NCBI GenBank assembly: GCA_030838305.1
Contig: JAUTWY010000455.1
Span: 1-36,044, forward strand
From: Acidobacteriaceae bacterium
GTDB taxonomy: Bacteria; Acidobacteriota; Terriglobia; Terriglobales; Acidobacteriaceae
Length of the DNA: 36,044 nucleotides
Reading direction: 5' to 3'
In this document: positions 1 to 9,071 of the stretch, one piece after another
How positions within the stretch are numbered: the stretch's first letter is position 1
Layout: the number at the start of each line of letters is the position of its first letter
Position numbers and translations under genes: made by a program
The notes under the pieces: model-generated
The model's input: only the letters and a program-made list of their open reading frames with translations
The model's database searches: none
Told to the model about the DNA's origin: nothing

Positions 1-62
1 CGCAGAGGGGCACGGAGTAGGTCAATCGCTTTAGCCTGTGCTCCATTGATCTATCAGTTTGC

Positions 63-2684
63 TTACTTTGGAGCTGTGAGGATGGTTCCGTTCGGATCGA
101 GCAAGAGCTTGCGTGTTCCCGGGGGTACAGTTAATCGAAAGGGGGATTCGGGCCCATCGGCAAACACGCGGCCCGCTGGCACGGGAGCTTTGCCGGAAAC
201 GACCGCGTAAATGGGAACGGACGTCACGAGATCTTCGGGAGCATCTTCCTGGCGTATTGCTCCGGAGACGATCGTCGCGTTTCCTTTGGTTACGAATTTG
301 ACGTTTCGCAACTCGAGCCGGGGAACGGAAGTACCATTGATCCAACCATCCAGGAACCAATCGAGGGAAGCCTTACCTTCATATCGCAACGATGGCCGCA
401 GATCCTCCGCAAAAACATTCAACAGTTCGCGAGTGCTGATCGCTCTTCCTTCGTAGCGCTCGCGAAGCTTACGCAGGGATCGCACGAAACGCTCTTCTGC
501 AATTCCGCGGCCTGGATCTTTCTTGCTGGCATCTTCTGCAGTGTCGAGCAACATGGAACGCAGCATGTGGAACAGCCACGTCGCGCGTCCGTAACTAATG
601 GCCTCATAGCCTCCTGGAAAGTGCGATGAAAGCAGGCGGCTCCCTAGAGTTACAGGTCCCGCGTCCTTGGTAAAGTTGCCGTCTTTATTCTCGTTGGCCA
701 GATCTTGCCGATACTTTTCCATGATCTGCCGAAAGCCTGCCGGGTTGCTTTCCTGCAAGAGCATCAACGAAGAATAATTTGCCAAGCCTTCGGAAAACCA
801 CTGATCGCGATAGGTGCTCCAGATGATAAGGTCTCCCCACCACTGGTGCGCTGCTTCGTGTGCGGGGACCATTTGGCCAAGCAGGCTGTGTACCGGATCC
901 ATGTGGAGGTCGGCACGCTCCTCCTGAGTCAGAAATGCGTACGAGGAGAGAAAAATGAGCCCGGGCCATCCTTGGCTCTGCAGTCCGGGCAATTGAGTCA
1001 GGGCCAATTGACTGTAGGGAAAGGGACCGAATCGTTCGGCATAGGAGCGGAGGGCGCGAGCTGTAGTCTCAGCCACGGCGGTTGCGTTTCGCGCTGGCGA
1101 AGGCGCGATCGTAGCGAGTGGAACTGCGGGGATCTGCGGCAGCGGCGCTTTAGGATCGACTTGCGGCGTTCCCTTGGAAAAATTCCGCTCCACACCGACC
1201 GTTGCATAGGTTTCGACCATGACGTTTCCGGCTTGTGCCGCACCCCGAATGTATTTGCCCAAGTTGAATCCGGCCACGGGTATAGGCCTTTCCGAAACCC
1301 AGCGCCCCACTTGTTCTTTACCCGCGTTCTCAGTTTGTGCGGATGGCGCCGATTGCTGGGGTGCGGGCATGGGCTTGCCCGTCGCGACGAGAGTCCACCC
1401 TGGTGGATAGTGGAAGGTGAGGTCGAAGTCCGCCATGGCCATCCCGCGATTGGGATACCAAGTGCCGCGTTCGCCCACGTAGAGCAGGCCTTTGCCGGCT
1501 TCAGCGATTACCTCGCCGCCATAGACAAAACGCAGTTTGATTTTCTGTCCCTTGATTGCCGGTTTGGGGAGAATCACGGCCACCAGATCGTTGCCACTCC
1601 GCGCGAGGCGCGTGCCTTCCACTGCGGGATTGTGAATGAACTCCACCGTACTTCCATCCGCCTCCACAGTCTGAATCTGGAGAAAACGCGAGAGTTCGAA
1701 GACAAGGAAACGAAATCCACCGCGTCGCACATCCAGCGACAAGTTCACCTCGGCATCCAACTCTTTGGGCGGTTTCACGTGAGCATCAATCACGTAGCTT
1801 CGCACCAGAATCGGATCTTCGCGCGATTCTGTTTCCGCGGGCAGCGTCTGCGGGATATCTCTCTGCGCCACGCGGTTCCGTCCCGCATTTGCCGTCGAGA
1901 AGGAAGTCCAAACGTCGTAGTATAGGTTTCCGCTCTCTACTCTTTTGGACTGTCCCGCTTCGACTTGTTCCCCAGCGGTCGAGTCGAAAACCACATCGAA
2001 GACGCCGAGTTTATTTCCCTGCAACCGCGCGTGCAAAAGTCGGTCCTCGGGATCCACTCGTCTTACGGCTGAAGAGTCTTCGCCTGCAACCGGCAGCATC
2101 TCGCTGAACCCTGCCAGCAATCTCATGGCGTCAGACTGCGCCAAGTTGCGGGCCGTCTCGTCCCATCGAACGACAAAGTCTTGCCCATCTTGCGGCGCCC
2201 TGAGGCCCGGTTGCAGTTCGGCGGCAGTATTGTCATTAAAGCGGAAGTAGGCTGTGGAGAAGCGTTCTTCCAGAATAGCCATCCCTGTGAACAAGCTCAT
2301 TGATCTTCGTTCCACATCGTTCGGGGGGACAAGCAGCAGTTCTCCCTCGCCGGCAAAGAATCCTCCGGTGATTCTGCCCAGACTATCCTTCGTGAAGGCG
2401 ATGGTTCCATCCTCGAGAGTGATGTGGATGGAGGGGCGGTCCAAGGAAGCTTCTCGTACCCGGAATACCCGGCTCGGATCCAGGCCGATTGAGCTCAGTT
2501 GCAGGTAGAGGGCTTCCGCCGGCCCGGGTGGCCGCGCCTGCACGGGAGCAGCCGGCGTATTTTGTGCGCTCGCAGAAGGCGAAATATTGAGGCACAGGGT
2601 CAACGTGACGCCCCATTTGCATAATGATGTCGGCACTTTGGTCACGTAGGTTTGGGGCGCTGCTGTTGCTAGAATGCGCTTCAA
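63..2684 (-). CDS. Secreted M1-family-like zinc metallopeptidase (gluzincin)
   Basis: The protein has a hydrophobic N-terminal signal segment ending near SPSASAQ, a long beta-rich N-terminal half and a gluzincin domain. Counted from the upstream TTG start, the zinc motif HEAAH lies at residues 609-613 and is followed by WWGD and, 18 residues after the second His, by Glu632 in SEGLANY; this HExxH-x18-E layout is that of M1 peptidases. The M1 exopeptidase motif GAMEN is not visible: the equivalent stretch before the zinc site reads roughly QSQGWPGLIFLS. Zinc binding is therefore well supported, but classical aminopeptidase activity is not. The start is uncertain. The longest frame uses TTG at 2684, while GTG at 2645 gives a more compact signal peptide (MTKVPTSLCKWG...). 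Neither has a clear Shine-Dalgarno. The gene is divergent from the peptidase gene at 2684 and their 5' ends nearly touch. It is likely periplasmic or cell-surface. Confidence 0.85.
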   Translation of the reverse strand: MKRILATAAPQTYVTKVPTSLCKWGVTLTLCLNISPSASAQNTPAAPVQARPPGPAEALYLQLSSIGLDPSRVFRVREASLDRPSIHITLEDGTIAFTKDSLGRITGGFFAGEGELLLVPPNDVERRSMSLFTGMAILEERFSTAYFRFNDNTAAELQPGLRAPQDGQDFVVRWDETARNLAQSDAMRLLAGFSEMLPVAGEDSSAVRRVDPEDRLLHARLQGNKLGVFDVVFDSTAGEQVEAGQSKRVESGNLYYDVWTSFSTANAGRNRVAQRDIPQTLPAETESREDPILVRSYVIDAHVKPPKELDAEVNLSLDVRRGGFRFLVFELSRFLQIQTVEADGSTVEFIHNPAVEGTRLARSGNDLVAVILPKPAIKGQKIKLRFVYGGEVIAEAGKGLLYVGERGTWYPNRGMAMADFDLTFHYPPGWTLVATGKPMPAPQQSAPSAQTENAGKEQVGRWVSERPIPVAGFNLGKYIRGAAQAGNVMVETYATVGVERNFSKGTPQVDPKAPLPQIPAVPLATIAPSPARNATAVAETTARALRSYAERFGPFPYSQLALTQLPGLQSQGWPGLIFLSSYAFLTQEERADLHMDPVHSLLGQMVPAHEAAHQWWGDLIIWSTYRDQWFSEGLANYSSLMLLQESNPAGFRQIMEKYRQDLANENKDGNFTKDAGPVTLGSRLLSSHFPGGYEAISYGRATWLFHMLRSMLLDTAEDASKKDPGRGIAEERFVRSLRKLRERYEGRAISTRELLNVFAEDLRPSLRYEGKASLDWFLDGWINGTSVPRLELRNVKFVTKGNATIVSGAIRQEDAPEDLVTSVPIYAVVSGKAPVPAGRVFADGPESPFRLTVPPGTRKLLLDPNGTILTAPK
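2670..2675 (+). promoter_or_regulatory. Candidate -10 box for leaderless start of the 2684 gene
   Basis: TAGAAT ends 8 nt before the ATG at 2684, and no Shine-Dalgarno lies between them. A transcript starting about 7-8 nt downstream would begin at the ATG. No convincing -35 box is visible, so this is only suggestive. Confidence 0.3.
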
Positions 2685-4108
2685 TGCGGCTTCGTGTCAC
2701 TACCTTATCAGCACTTTGGATGACGTTCGCTTTCGCGGCGGCCTCGGCCGACACGATCCATTTAAAGAACGGCCGCATTATCCTCGCCGATCACGTCCGT
2801 GAAAACGGCAATCGCTGTGAATACGACATTGGCGAGGACACTTATGCGATTCCTAAGAGTTCGGTCGAGCGCATCGAGGCGGGCGGCATGCCTCCGGTCG
2901 CCTCGCCCAGTTCCAACAAGACTTCCAGCGATCTGCCCGTATTCACTCCGATCGACGGTCTCAAGGATGAGGGTGATCTTCCGAAGACAATCGTTAGGGA
3001 TGGCAAGGTTGATCCTGACGCACTCTCGAGGCTCGAGGGCAAAGGAAATGCCGAGTTAAGCGCGACAGCGAACTTCATTGCCGCCAAATTTGAATTCGAC
3101 CATGGCAATCTCGACCAGGCGCGCCGCTATTTCGACAGCGCTCTCCGCTTCGAGCCGCAGAACGCGACGGTCCTTACCTACTACGCAGCGCTGCTGGTGC
3201 GCACGGGAGACGCTTCGCGGGCACTGACTTACGCCCGGCTGGCGACGCAGGCGTCGCCCAGTTCGGCCGATGCTTTCGCTGTGCTGGGCTATGCGCAGCA
3301 AGCTTCCGATCGCACGAAAGATGCGATTGCCTCATGGAAGCGTTCTCTCGAATTGCGGCCCGATCCCGCAGTGCAAAAATTCCTGGCAAAAGCGGAGCGC
3401 GAGCAGAACGTCGAGGCCGCCTTCTCGCAACGCGAGACCGGCCATTTCATTCTGCATTACGAGGGCAAGCAGAGCTCGGAAATATTCCGGGAACAGATCC
3501 TGGCCGCGCTGGAATCGGACTACGACGATCTCTATCGCACTCTGGGAACTCCGCCACGCGACAACATTCTTGTAACGCTCTACACGGAGCAAGCTTTCTT
3601 TGACGTGACGCGGGCCCCTTCCTGGATAGGAGCCATCAACGACGGCAAGCTCCGCATTCCAATCAGCGGCCTCAATTCCATGACGTCTGAATTGGCCAGA
3701 GTGCTGAAGCATGAACTGGCCCACTCCTTCATCAATCAGATTTCCTCAGGCCGCTGTCCGCCCTGGCTGAATGAGGGAATCGCTCAGCTTCTGGAACCAA
3801 GATCTTTGGGCGGCGACGGACTTCACTTGTCCCGGCTGTTTAAGGCGGGGCGCGACATTCCTTTCAATGAACTGGAAGGCAGTTTCCTGCGATTCTCGGG
3901 CGCCAAAGCCTCCGTGGCCTATGCGGAGTCGCTGGCGGCCGTTTCCTATATCAACGATTCCTACGGAATGGGCGACCTGCAGACAATTTTGCAACGGCTG
4001 GGACAAGGCAGCTCCACCGAATCCGCCCTGCGTGCGACCCTCCACTCGGATTACGGTCAACTGGAGTCCGAGGTCGCCAAGTATCTCTCCGGCAAGTACG
4101 GCCAGTAG
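2684..4108 (+). CDS. Secreted TPR protein with MA-like metallopeptidase domain
   Basis: This 474-residue protein starts with a signal peptide (MRLRVTTLSALWMTFAFAAASA-DT). A short beta segment with conserved wording (HLKNGRIILADHV) follows, then TPR-type helical repeats around residues 120-235. The C-terminal gluzincin domain has HELAH at 343-347 and a third ligand candidate in WLNEG (Glu364), as in the peptidase MA clan. The most likely role is a periplasmic or cell-surface peptidase, or a protein-processing factor with a TPR platform; the substrate is unknown. An ATG at 2624 would add 20 residues but would spoil the signal peptide, so the ATG at 2684 is preferred. It is transcribed divergently from the M1-like gene, the other gluzincin in this pair. 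Confidence 0.85.
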   Translation: MRLRVTTLSALWMTFAFAAASADTIHLKNGRIILADHVRENGNRCEYDIGEDTYAIPKSSVERIEAGGMPPVASPSSNKTSSDLPVFTPIDGLKDEGDLPKTIVRDGKVDPDALSRLEGKGNAELSATANFIAAKFEFDHGNLDQARRYFDSALRFEPQNATVLTYYAALLVRTGDASRALTYARLATQASPSSADAFAVLGYAQQASDRTKDAIASWKRSLELRPDPAVQKFLAKAEREQNVEAAFSQRETGHFILHYEGKQSSEIFREQILAALESDYDDLYRTLGTPPRDNILVTLYTEQAFFDVTRAPSWIGAINDGKLRIPISGLNSMTSELARVLKHELAHSFINQISSGRCPPWLNEGIAQLLEPRSLGGDGLHLSRLFKAGRDIPFNELEGSFLRFSGAKASVAYAESLAAVSYINDSYGMGDLQTILQRLGQGSSTESALRATLHSDYGQLESEVAKYLSGKYGQ

Positions 4109-4191
4109 CCCCGAGTTCTCCGCATTCTCCGGCAAAACTTCATATTGCTCCTAGTCCGGGCTTGTGCTAGTTTCTGATAGCTCGCGCGCCC

Positions 4192-4959
4192 ATGTGTGCT
4201 CTATTCCACTCCCGCGTTGCCGAACCAATCCCAGTGCTGGAGCCTGTTCCGGGCGACTTCCCTAAGATCGATGGCGCGGAGATTGCCGCTACCACCTACG
4301 GAAAACGAGTCGCTGGGGATTTCTACGATTCCTTACGCGTTGGCCCGGAACGCATATTGTTTGGCTTGCTTGATGTTGCCGGCCGGCGCGAGAACAACCG
4401 GCTCCTCCTGTCGACCGCACAGACTGTCTTTCGGGTTCGCGGGGCCGAACTCTTTTCGGGCTCCGATATCAACGAATCCGAAGCCATGGTTACGCTCTGC
4501 ATCGAACTCAACCGCAGCTTGATGGAAGCCGCCGCTGGGGTGCATAGTTGTCCAGCATTTATCGGCTGCTACCACGAAAGGTTTGGCACACTCTGCTACA
4601 CCAACGCCGGGCATACGGCAGGACTGCTCCGCGACGACACCGGCATTGCCGAACTCGCTTCCACAGGCTTGCCCCTTGGCCTGTTCTCTCACGCCACCTG
4701 CGACGCTCCCACAGTGGCTTTGGAGGAAGGTGCAGTGCTGTTGCTGGTTTCGCGAGGCGTGGTTGAGGGCAAGTGTAAAGCGGACAAGGCTGACGATGAG
4801 GAATTCGGCCTGGAACGCGTGAAAGAGCGGTTTGGGACCGAATCTTCGTCCAACGCCCAGGCGATCAGCGGATCCATTTTGAATAGAGTCGGGGAGTTCA
4901 CCTGCGAGCCTCTGGTTCCAGACGACATGACCGCGCTCGTCTTCGTGCGGACTGGCTAG
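4192..4959 (+). CDS. Stand-alone SpoIIE/RsbU-type PP2C domain, degenerate
   Basis: The 255-residue protein is a single PP2C-like SpoIIE domain with no N-terminal sensor (no GAF, PAS, HAMP or membrane segment). Family landmarks are GDFYD (Asp43, Asp46), LLDVAG (Asp61), the NAGH motif, TGLPLG, and PDDMTAL near the C-terminus. Two landmarks are altered. The usual DVSGHG box reads DVAGRR, and the usual TDG box, whose Asp binds metal in active enzymes, reads VSRGVVE with Arg in place of Asp. Family members dephosphorylate anti-sigma-factor antagonists; this one may be weakly active or a non-catalytic regulator. No antagonist or kinase gene is adjacent. The start ATG has no strong ribosome site. 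Confidence 0.8.
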   Translation: MCALFHSRVAEPIPVLEPVPGDFPKIDGAEIAATTYGKRVAGDFYDSLRVGPERILFGLLDVAGRRENNRLLLSTAQTVFRVRGAELFSGSDINESEAMVTLCIELNRSLMEAAAGVHSCPAFIGCYHERFGTLCYTNAGHTAGLLRDDTGIAELASTGLPLGLFSHATCDAPTVALEEGAVLLLVSRGVVEGKCKADKADDEEFGLERVKERFGTESSSNAQAISGSILNRVGEFTCEPLVPDDMTALVFVRTG

Positions 4960-5090
4960 CATGTGCTACAGGCAACTCGGAAGCCAAGCCGGCACGCCAA
5001 AATATTCTGGGTAGTTCACACCCTGCCGGGAGTAGTAAAATATTTGAAAAGGTTTTCGCCCGCAAGTCCAGGCAGCCTACCGGAAATCCT

Positions 5091-6272
5091 ATGAAGAAAC
5101 TGGTTCTCATACTCATCGCTGTGGGTTGTCTGCCTGTCTTTTGCGCGGGGCAGGTGGTTGAAGAAATAATCGCTCGCGTCAACAGCCAAATCATCACACG
5201 CTCGGAGTTCGTCCGCAGCAAAGACCAGCTCAAGGACGACGTGAAGCAGCAGAGCCCTGCCGAGGCGGACAAAGTCTACGCCGAACGGGAAAAGGACGTC
5301 TTGCGCGACCTCATCGATCAGCAGCTCCTGATTGAAAAGGGCAAAGACCTTGGCATTACCGGCGACACCGACCTGATCAAGCGCCTCGACCAGATGCGCA
5401 AGGAGATGAAGCTGGACTCGATGGAAGAGCTGGAGAAAGCCGCTACCGCCCAGGGCATTTCATACGAAGATTTCAAGCAGAACATGCGAAACCAGCTCAT
5501 CACGCAAAAGGTGATTGGCGAAGAAGTCGGTTCCCATCTCAGCATCCCGAAAGAAGAGGAAGCCAAGTTTTACGAAGAACACAAGAATGAGATGGAGCAG
5601 CCGGAATCGATAAAACTCAGCGAGATTCTGGTGGCTCCGCACCGAGCGGCCAACGATAAACCAGCCGAAAAACCAGCCCAGGCCGCAGCTGATTCCGCCG
5701 CGGCGGGCAGCGTTCCCAAGAGTCAAGACGCTTCTGCCGATCCAGCCAAAGAGGCAGAAGATGCTGCAGCTCTGACCGCGGCTGAGGCCAAAGCTAATGA
5801 GTTGCTCAAACAGATCCGCGCCGGAGCCAGCTTTGAAGATGTGGCGAAGAAGAATTCCGACGGTCCTTCGGCGTCGCAGGGCGGCGATCTGGGAGCATTC
5901 AAGCGCGGCTCTCTAGCCAAGGAACTTGAGGATAAGACATTTGCCATGAAGGCCGGCGAAGTCACCGACGTGATCCGCACTAAACAGGGTTATGTCATCT
6001 TGAAGGTGACCAGTCACCAGGCGGCAGGGATTCCGACATTGAAGGAAGTGGAACCTAAGATCCAGGACGCCCTGTATTACCAGAAGCTGCAACCAGCGCT
6101 CCGCGCTTATCTCACGAAACTCCGCGAAGAAGCCTACATCGACATCAAGGCTGGTTACATCGATTCCGGCGCCAGCCCGAACCAGACCAAGCCCATTGAA
6201 ACCACCACCGCCAAGGCTTCCGACGCTAGGAATCTTAAGAAAAAGAAAAAGAAAGTGCTGGGCGTCCTTTAG
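5091..6272 (+). CDS. SurA/PpiC-type periplasmic peptidyl-prolyl isomerase
   Basis: The protein has a clear signal peptide (MKKLVLILIAVGCLPVFCAG). An N-terminal SurA-like helical chaperone domain follows (about 25-150, with VNSQIITRSEF typical of SurA_N). A parvulin-type rotamase domain lies at about 230-315 (GASFEDVAKKNSDGPSASQG, GDLGAFKRG, GEVTDVIRTKQGY). The rotamase domain is interrupted by an Ala/Pro/Asp-rich low-complexity insert at about 180-225. The tail is very basic (a run of Lys just before the C-terminus). The family helps outer-membrane and secreted proteins fold in the periplasm, which suits a diderm. The gene appears monocistronic; CGGAAATCC upstream of the ATG is at best a weak ribosome site. 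Confidence 0.9.
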   Translation: MKKLVLILIAVGCLPVFCAGQVVEEIIARVNSQIITRSEFVRSKDQLKDDVKQQSPAEADKVYAEREKDVLRDLIDQQLLIEKGKDLGITGDTDLIKRLDQMRKEMKLDSMEELEKAATAQGISYEDFKQNMRNQLITQKVIGEEVGSHLSIPKEEEAKFYEEHKNEMEQPESIKLSEILVAPHRAANDKPAEKPAQAAADSAAAGSVPKSQDASADPAKEAEDAAALTAAEAKANELLKQIRAGASFEDVAKKNSDGPSASQGGDLGAFKRGSLAKELEDKTFAMKAGEVTDVIRTKQGYVILKVTSHQAAGIPTLKEVEPKIQDALYYQKLQPALRAYLTKLREEAYIDIKAGYIDSGASPNQTKPIETTTAKASDARNLKKKKKKVLGVL

Positions 6273-6301
6273 AAGACGAAGCTCCCGTGAGGACAGCTCG
6301 C

Positions 6302-6327
6302 CCTCGGCTGCTCCGCGCGGAGCGAGG
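6302..6327. repeat. GC-rich inverted repeat after the SurA/PpiC gene
   Basis: CTCCGC at 6311-6316 is directly followed by its complement GCGGAG at 6317-6322. The flanks CCTCG (6302-6306) and CGAGG (6323-6327) can extend the stem with a small bulge. It lies 30 nt past the stop codon, but no T-run follows, so it is a weak candidate for termination or mRNA 3'-end protection. Confidence 0.3.
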
Positions 6328-6405
6328 TATTCTGGCACCACCCCTTTCAGCGCGCGCTCACTCTCGTGCCGTCTCGGTCTGTTCTGATTTACACTAGTGC
6401 GGAGA

Positions 6406-7479
6406 ATGAAAGAATTCTACATTTGCGATTGCGTGCGCCACGAGAACAAAATCATTACCTCCAACTTTGTCGTGGTCAGCAAGCAAATCAAGCCCAAAAA
6501 AACCGGCGAGCCTTACCTCGCTCTTACGCTGGGCGACCGCAGCGGGCAGCTCGAAGCCAAGATGTGGGACAACGTGGAGGAAGTGCTCAACGCCTTCGAG
6601 CAGGACGATTTCCTCAAAATCAAGGGACTGGTCAACAAGTATAAGAATCGCTTCCAGCTCACCATCCATAAGGTGCGCAAGCTCGGGGAAACGGAAATCG
6701 AATTCTCTGATTATCTCCCCAAGACCACAAAAAATATTGATGATCTCTGGCAGACTCTCGCCGACTACGTTGCCTCTTTTCAGAACCCTCACCTGAAGTC
6801 TCTCGTGAGGGCTTTCATGTCAGACCCGGAGATTGCAGCCGCATACCGCAACGCCCCGGCGGCCAAGACTCTGCATCATGCTTATATCGGGGGCCTGCTC
6901 GACCATGTAGTCTCGCTTTTTCGCTCTTGCGACCTGGTCTCCAGAAACTATCCTCAGGTCAATCGCGACTTGTTGCTGACTGGGGTCTTTCTCCACGACA
7001 TTGGCAAGATTCACGAACTGGCCTACAACCGCTCGTTCTCTTACACCACGCGCGGCCAGCTTCTGGGGCACATGATTATTGAACTGGAGATGTTGCAGGC
7101 GAAACTCGCGCTGGTCCCAGCATTTCCCACTGAACTCAAGACGCTGCTGGAACATCTCATTATCAGCCACCATGGAGAGTATGAATTCGGCTCGCCCAAG
7201 TTGCCGATGTTTCCCGAAGCGCTCCTCTTGCATTATATGGACGACCTGGATTCCAAAATGGAGGCCATGCGCGCGCAATTTGAGCGCGAGGCTGACCTCG
7301 ATAGCTCATGGACGAGCTATAACGCGTCACTCGGTCGCCCCCTGCTAAACAGCGCAAAATTTCTTAGCCCAAAACCTCCTCCCGCACCCACCGATTCCTC
7401 CTCCCCCGCTGAGGATGAGCCGGAAGGCGCGAGTGAAGGCCGCGAAGAAAGCTCCCCTGTGACCGGTCTCAAACCCTGA
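6406..7479 (+). CDS. YhaM-like 3'-5' exoribonuclease (OB fold plus HD domain)
   Basis: Residues about 1-95 form an OB-fold nucleic-acid-binding domain (KKTGEPYLALTLGDRSG, KMWDNVEE). A metal-dependent HD phosphohydrolase domain spans about 155-300, with HHAYIGGLLDHV and FLHDIGKIHEL as metal-site motifs and HHGEYEFGSPK further on. This OB-HD layout is that of the YhaM/CBF1 family of 3'-5' exoribonucleases, known for RNA end trimming in Firmicutes. The C-terminal 40 residues are Pro/Ser/Glu-rich and probably disordered. The ATG at 6406 is chosen because MKEFYICD matches where the family begins; an in-frame GTG at 6397 is the alternative. Confidence 0.85.
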   Translation: MKEFYICDCVRHENKIITSNFVVVSKQIKPKKTGEPYLALTLGDRSGQLEAKMWDNVEEVLNAFEQDDFLKIKGLVNKYKNRFQLTIHKVRKLGETEIEFSDYLPKTTKNIDDLWQTLADYVASFQNPHLKSLVRAFMSDPEIAAAYRNAPAAKTLHHAYIGGLLDHVVSLFRSCDLVSRNYPQVNRDLLLTGVFLHDIGKIHELAYNRSFSYTTRGQLLGHMIIELEMLQAKLALVPAFPTELKTLLEHLIISHHGEYEFGSPKLPMFPEALLLHYMDDLDSKMEAMRAQFEREADLDSSWTSYNASLGRPLLNSAKFLSPKPPPAPTDSSSPAEDEPEGASEGREESSPVTGLKP

Positions 7480-7591
7480 TGTTCATCACGTGAAACGGGA
7501 ACATGCTATCGATACTCACTATCCAGACTCAGTCGATTGCCACGCCAATCCTTTGCGATTAAATTAGGAGTCAGTACGACATGGAGGGATC

Positions 7592-8293
7592 ATGCGCTCA
7601 CGTTCTATCTTTTTCATTCTTAGTCTTGCTCTGATGCTGGGCACTGCGGGCTGCTCGCGCAAGCCTGCCTCGGACAATTCGAATGCCGCCAGCGGCAACA
7701 CCAACAATGCCAACAACGGCAACACGAGCAACGCGGATACGAACAGCGCCAACCAGCAGAATCAAGCCCCGGCTCCAAACCCACCCCTGGTGGTGCCCTC
7801 CGGGACTACAGTGACCGTCAGGTTAGGGACAGAGCTTGGCTCCAAAGTGAGCGCGCCGGGGGAGCGATTCACTGGCACCGTGGCCAAAGACGTCGTGATA
7901 GACAATGCCGTCGCCATCCCACGGGCTACCCGAGTCAGCGGAACAGTAGTGAATGCCAAGCCTCTCGGAAAATTTGCGGGTGGCGCGCTTCTGCAGATTC
8001 GGCTTGACTCCATCAACATCAACGGCTCGGATACGCGGGTCCATGCCTCTGCCCGTTCTTTCACAATCAAAGGAAAGGGCAAGCGCACTGGAATCATGGC
8101 TGGCGGCGGGGCTGCGTTGGGCGGAATTGTAGGAGGATTGGCAGGTGGCGGAAAGGGCGCAGCCATTGGGCTCGCAGCCGGGGGCGGGGCCGGCGGAGCT
8201 GGCGCGGCCCTTACGGGAAACAAGGAAATTGTGCTGCCCGCAGAATCTGCGGTGGCCTTCCAGCTCACGCAACCGATCGAAGTCAGCCAATAG
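7592..8293 (+). CDS. Lipoprotein with glycine-zipper segment
   Basis: The ATG is preceded by GGAGGG at 7583-7588. The N-terminus is a lipoprotein signal (FILSLALMLGTAGC), giving a lipidated Cys at about residue 21. An Asn/Ser/Gly/Thr-rich linker of about 40 residues follows. A compact domain at about 65-150 (VVPSGTTVTVRLGTELGSKV, DVVIDNAVAIPRATRVSGTV) then leads into a strongly glycine-rich stretch at about 165-210 that resembles glycine-zipper membrane motifs. The protein ends with a short beta-like tail (VLPAESAVAFQLTQPIEV). I do not recognise a named function. A surface or outer-membrane-associated envelope protein is plausible. Confidence 0.75.
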   Translation: MRSRSIFFILSLALMLGTAGCSRKPASDNSNAASGNTNNANNGNTSNADTNSANQQNQAPAPNPPLVVPSGTTVTVRLGTELGSKVSAPGERFTGTVAKDVVIDNAVAIPRATRVSGTVVNAKPLGKFAGGALLQIRLDSININGSDTRVHASARSFTIKGKGKRTGIMAGGGAALGGIVGGLAGGGKGAAIGLAAGGGAGGAGAALTGNKEIVLPAESAVAFQLTQPIEVSQ

Positions 8294-8363
8294 ATCTGCC
8301 GGCTCACCCCAGATCACCACAAGCGGGCATGCCTTGCTTGCGGTGAGAGTTTGTTATCCCAAG

Positions 8364-9071
8364 ATGCTCGACTTCAACCGCTTCGAGATTCTCACCTTCG
8401 ATTGCTACGGCACCCTGATTAACTGGGAGGAAGGAATCCTCCGCTGCCTGCACGGCATTCTTGGAGCCCGCGGGAAAGACACGGACGATGCCACGATCCT
8501 CCGGCATTACGGCGACTTCGAAGCTCGCGCCGAGCACGGCACGTATCGCCGCTATCGCGAGGTGCTGCAGTCGGTGGTAAGCCAATTCGGCGAACACTTT
8601 GGATTCTCTGCAACGCACTCCGAAACTCAATCGCTGCCCGAGTCACTGCCGAGTTGGAAGCCCTGGCCGGATACAGTTGGCGCGCTTCGCGAACTTCAGA
8701 AACGTTTCCGGCTGGCTATCATTTCCAACGTGGACGACGATCTTTTCGCTGGAACTCAGCCTCAATTGGGAGTCAAATTTGACCAGGTCATCACGGCCCA
8801 ACAGGCGGGAGCCTACAAGCCATCACTGAAGATTTTCGAACTCGCATTGGCCCGCATCGGCGTTCCCGCTCACCGCATCCTGCACGTAGGCCAGAGCGTT
8901 TACCACGACGTGCTTCCCGCGCAGTCGCTGGGCCTCGCTACCGTCTGGGTTAACCGGCCATCGCCGCGAACCGGGGTGGGTGCGGTGAAAGCAGCGGAGG
9001 GGCATCCCGAGTTGCAGGTTTCCAGCCTGGCGGAACTTGCCTCCGCCGGCACAGGTCAGCAATCAGCTTAG
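8364..9071 (+). CDS. HAD-superfamily hydrolase (haloacid dehalogenase type II-like)
   Basis: The 235-residue protein shows HAD motifs in order: motif I TFDCYGTLINW near the N-terminus with the nucleophile Asp, motif II in IISNVDDDLF, motif III Lys in AYKPSLKIF, and motif IV-like HVGQSVYHDVLPAQ. The cap lies between motifs I and II. The reaction is presumably hydrolysis of a phosphate ester or a halo-acid; the substrate cannot be read from sequence. Translation is placed at the ATG at 8364 (MLDFNRFEILTFD), because longer frames run back into the lipoprotein gene. It ends 4 bp inside the end of the convergent response-regulator gene. Confidence 0.85.
   Translation: MLDFNRFEILTFDCYGTLINWEEGILRCLHGILGARGKDTDDATILRHYGDFEARAEHGTYRRYREVLQSVVSQFGEHFGFSATHSETQSLPESLPSWKPWPDTVGALRELQKRFRLAIISNVDDDLFAGTQPQLGVKFDQVITAQQAGAYKPSLKIFELALARIGVPAHRILHVGQSVYHDVLPAQSLGLATVWVNRPSPRTGVGAVKAAEGHPELQVSSLAELASAGTGQQSA

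Noticed and set aside
705..1925. 406-codon open frame on the plus strand
   Set aside because: Lies wholly antisense to the M1-like gene, whose zinc motif and signal peptide are convincing; the translation is rich in Arg/Cys/His with no recognisable domain.
8145..8363. N-terminal extension of the HAD hydrolase frame
   Set aside because: Overlaps the lipoprotein gene in another frame, and HAD motif I begins right after the ATG at 8364.
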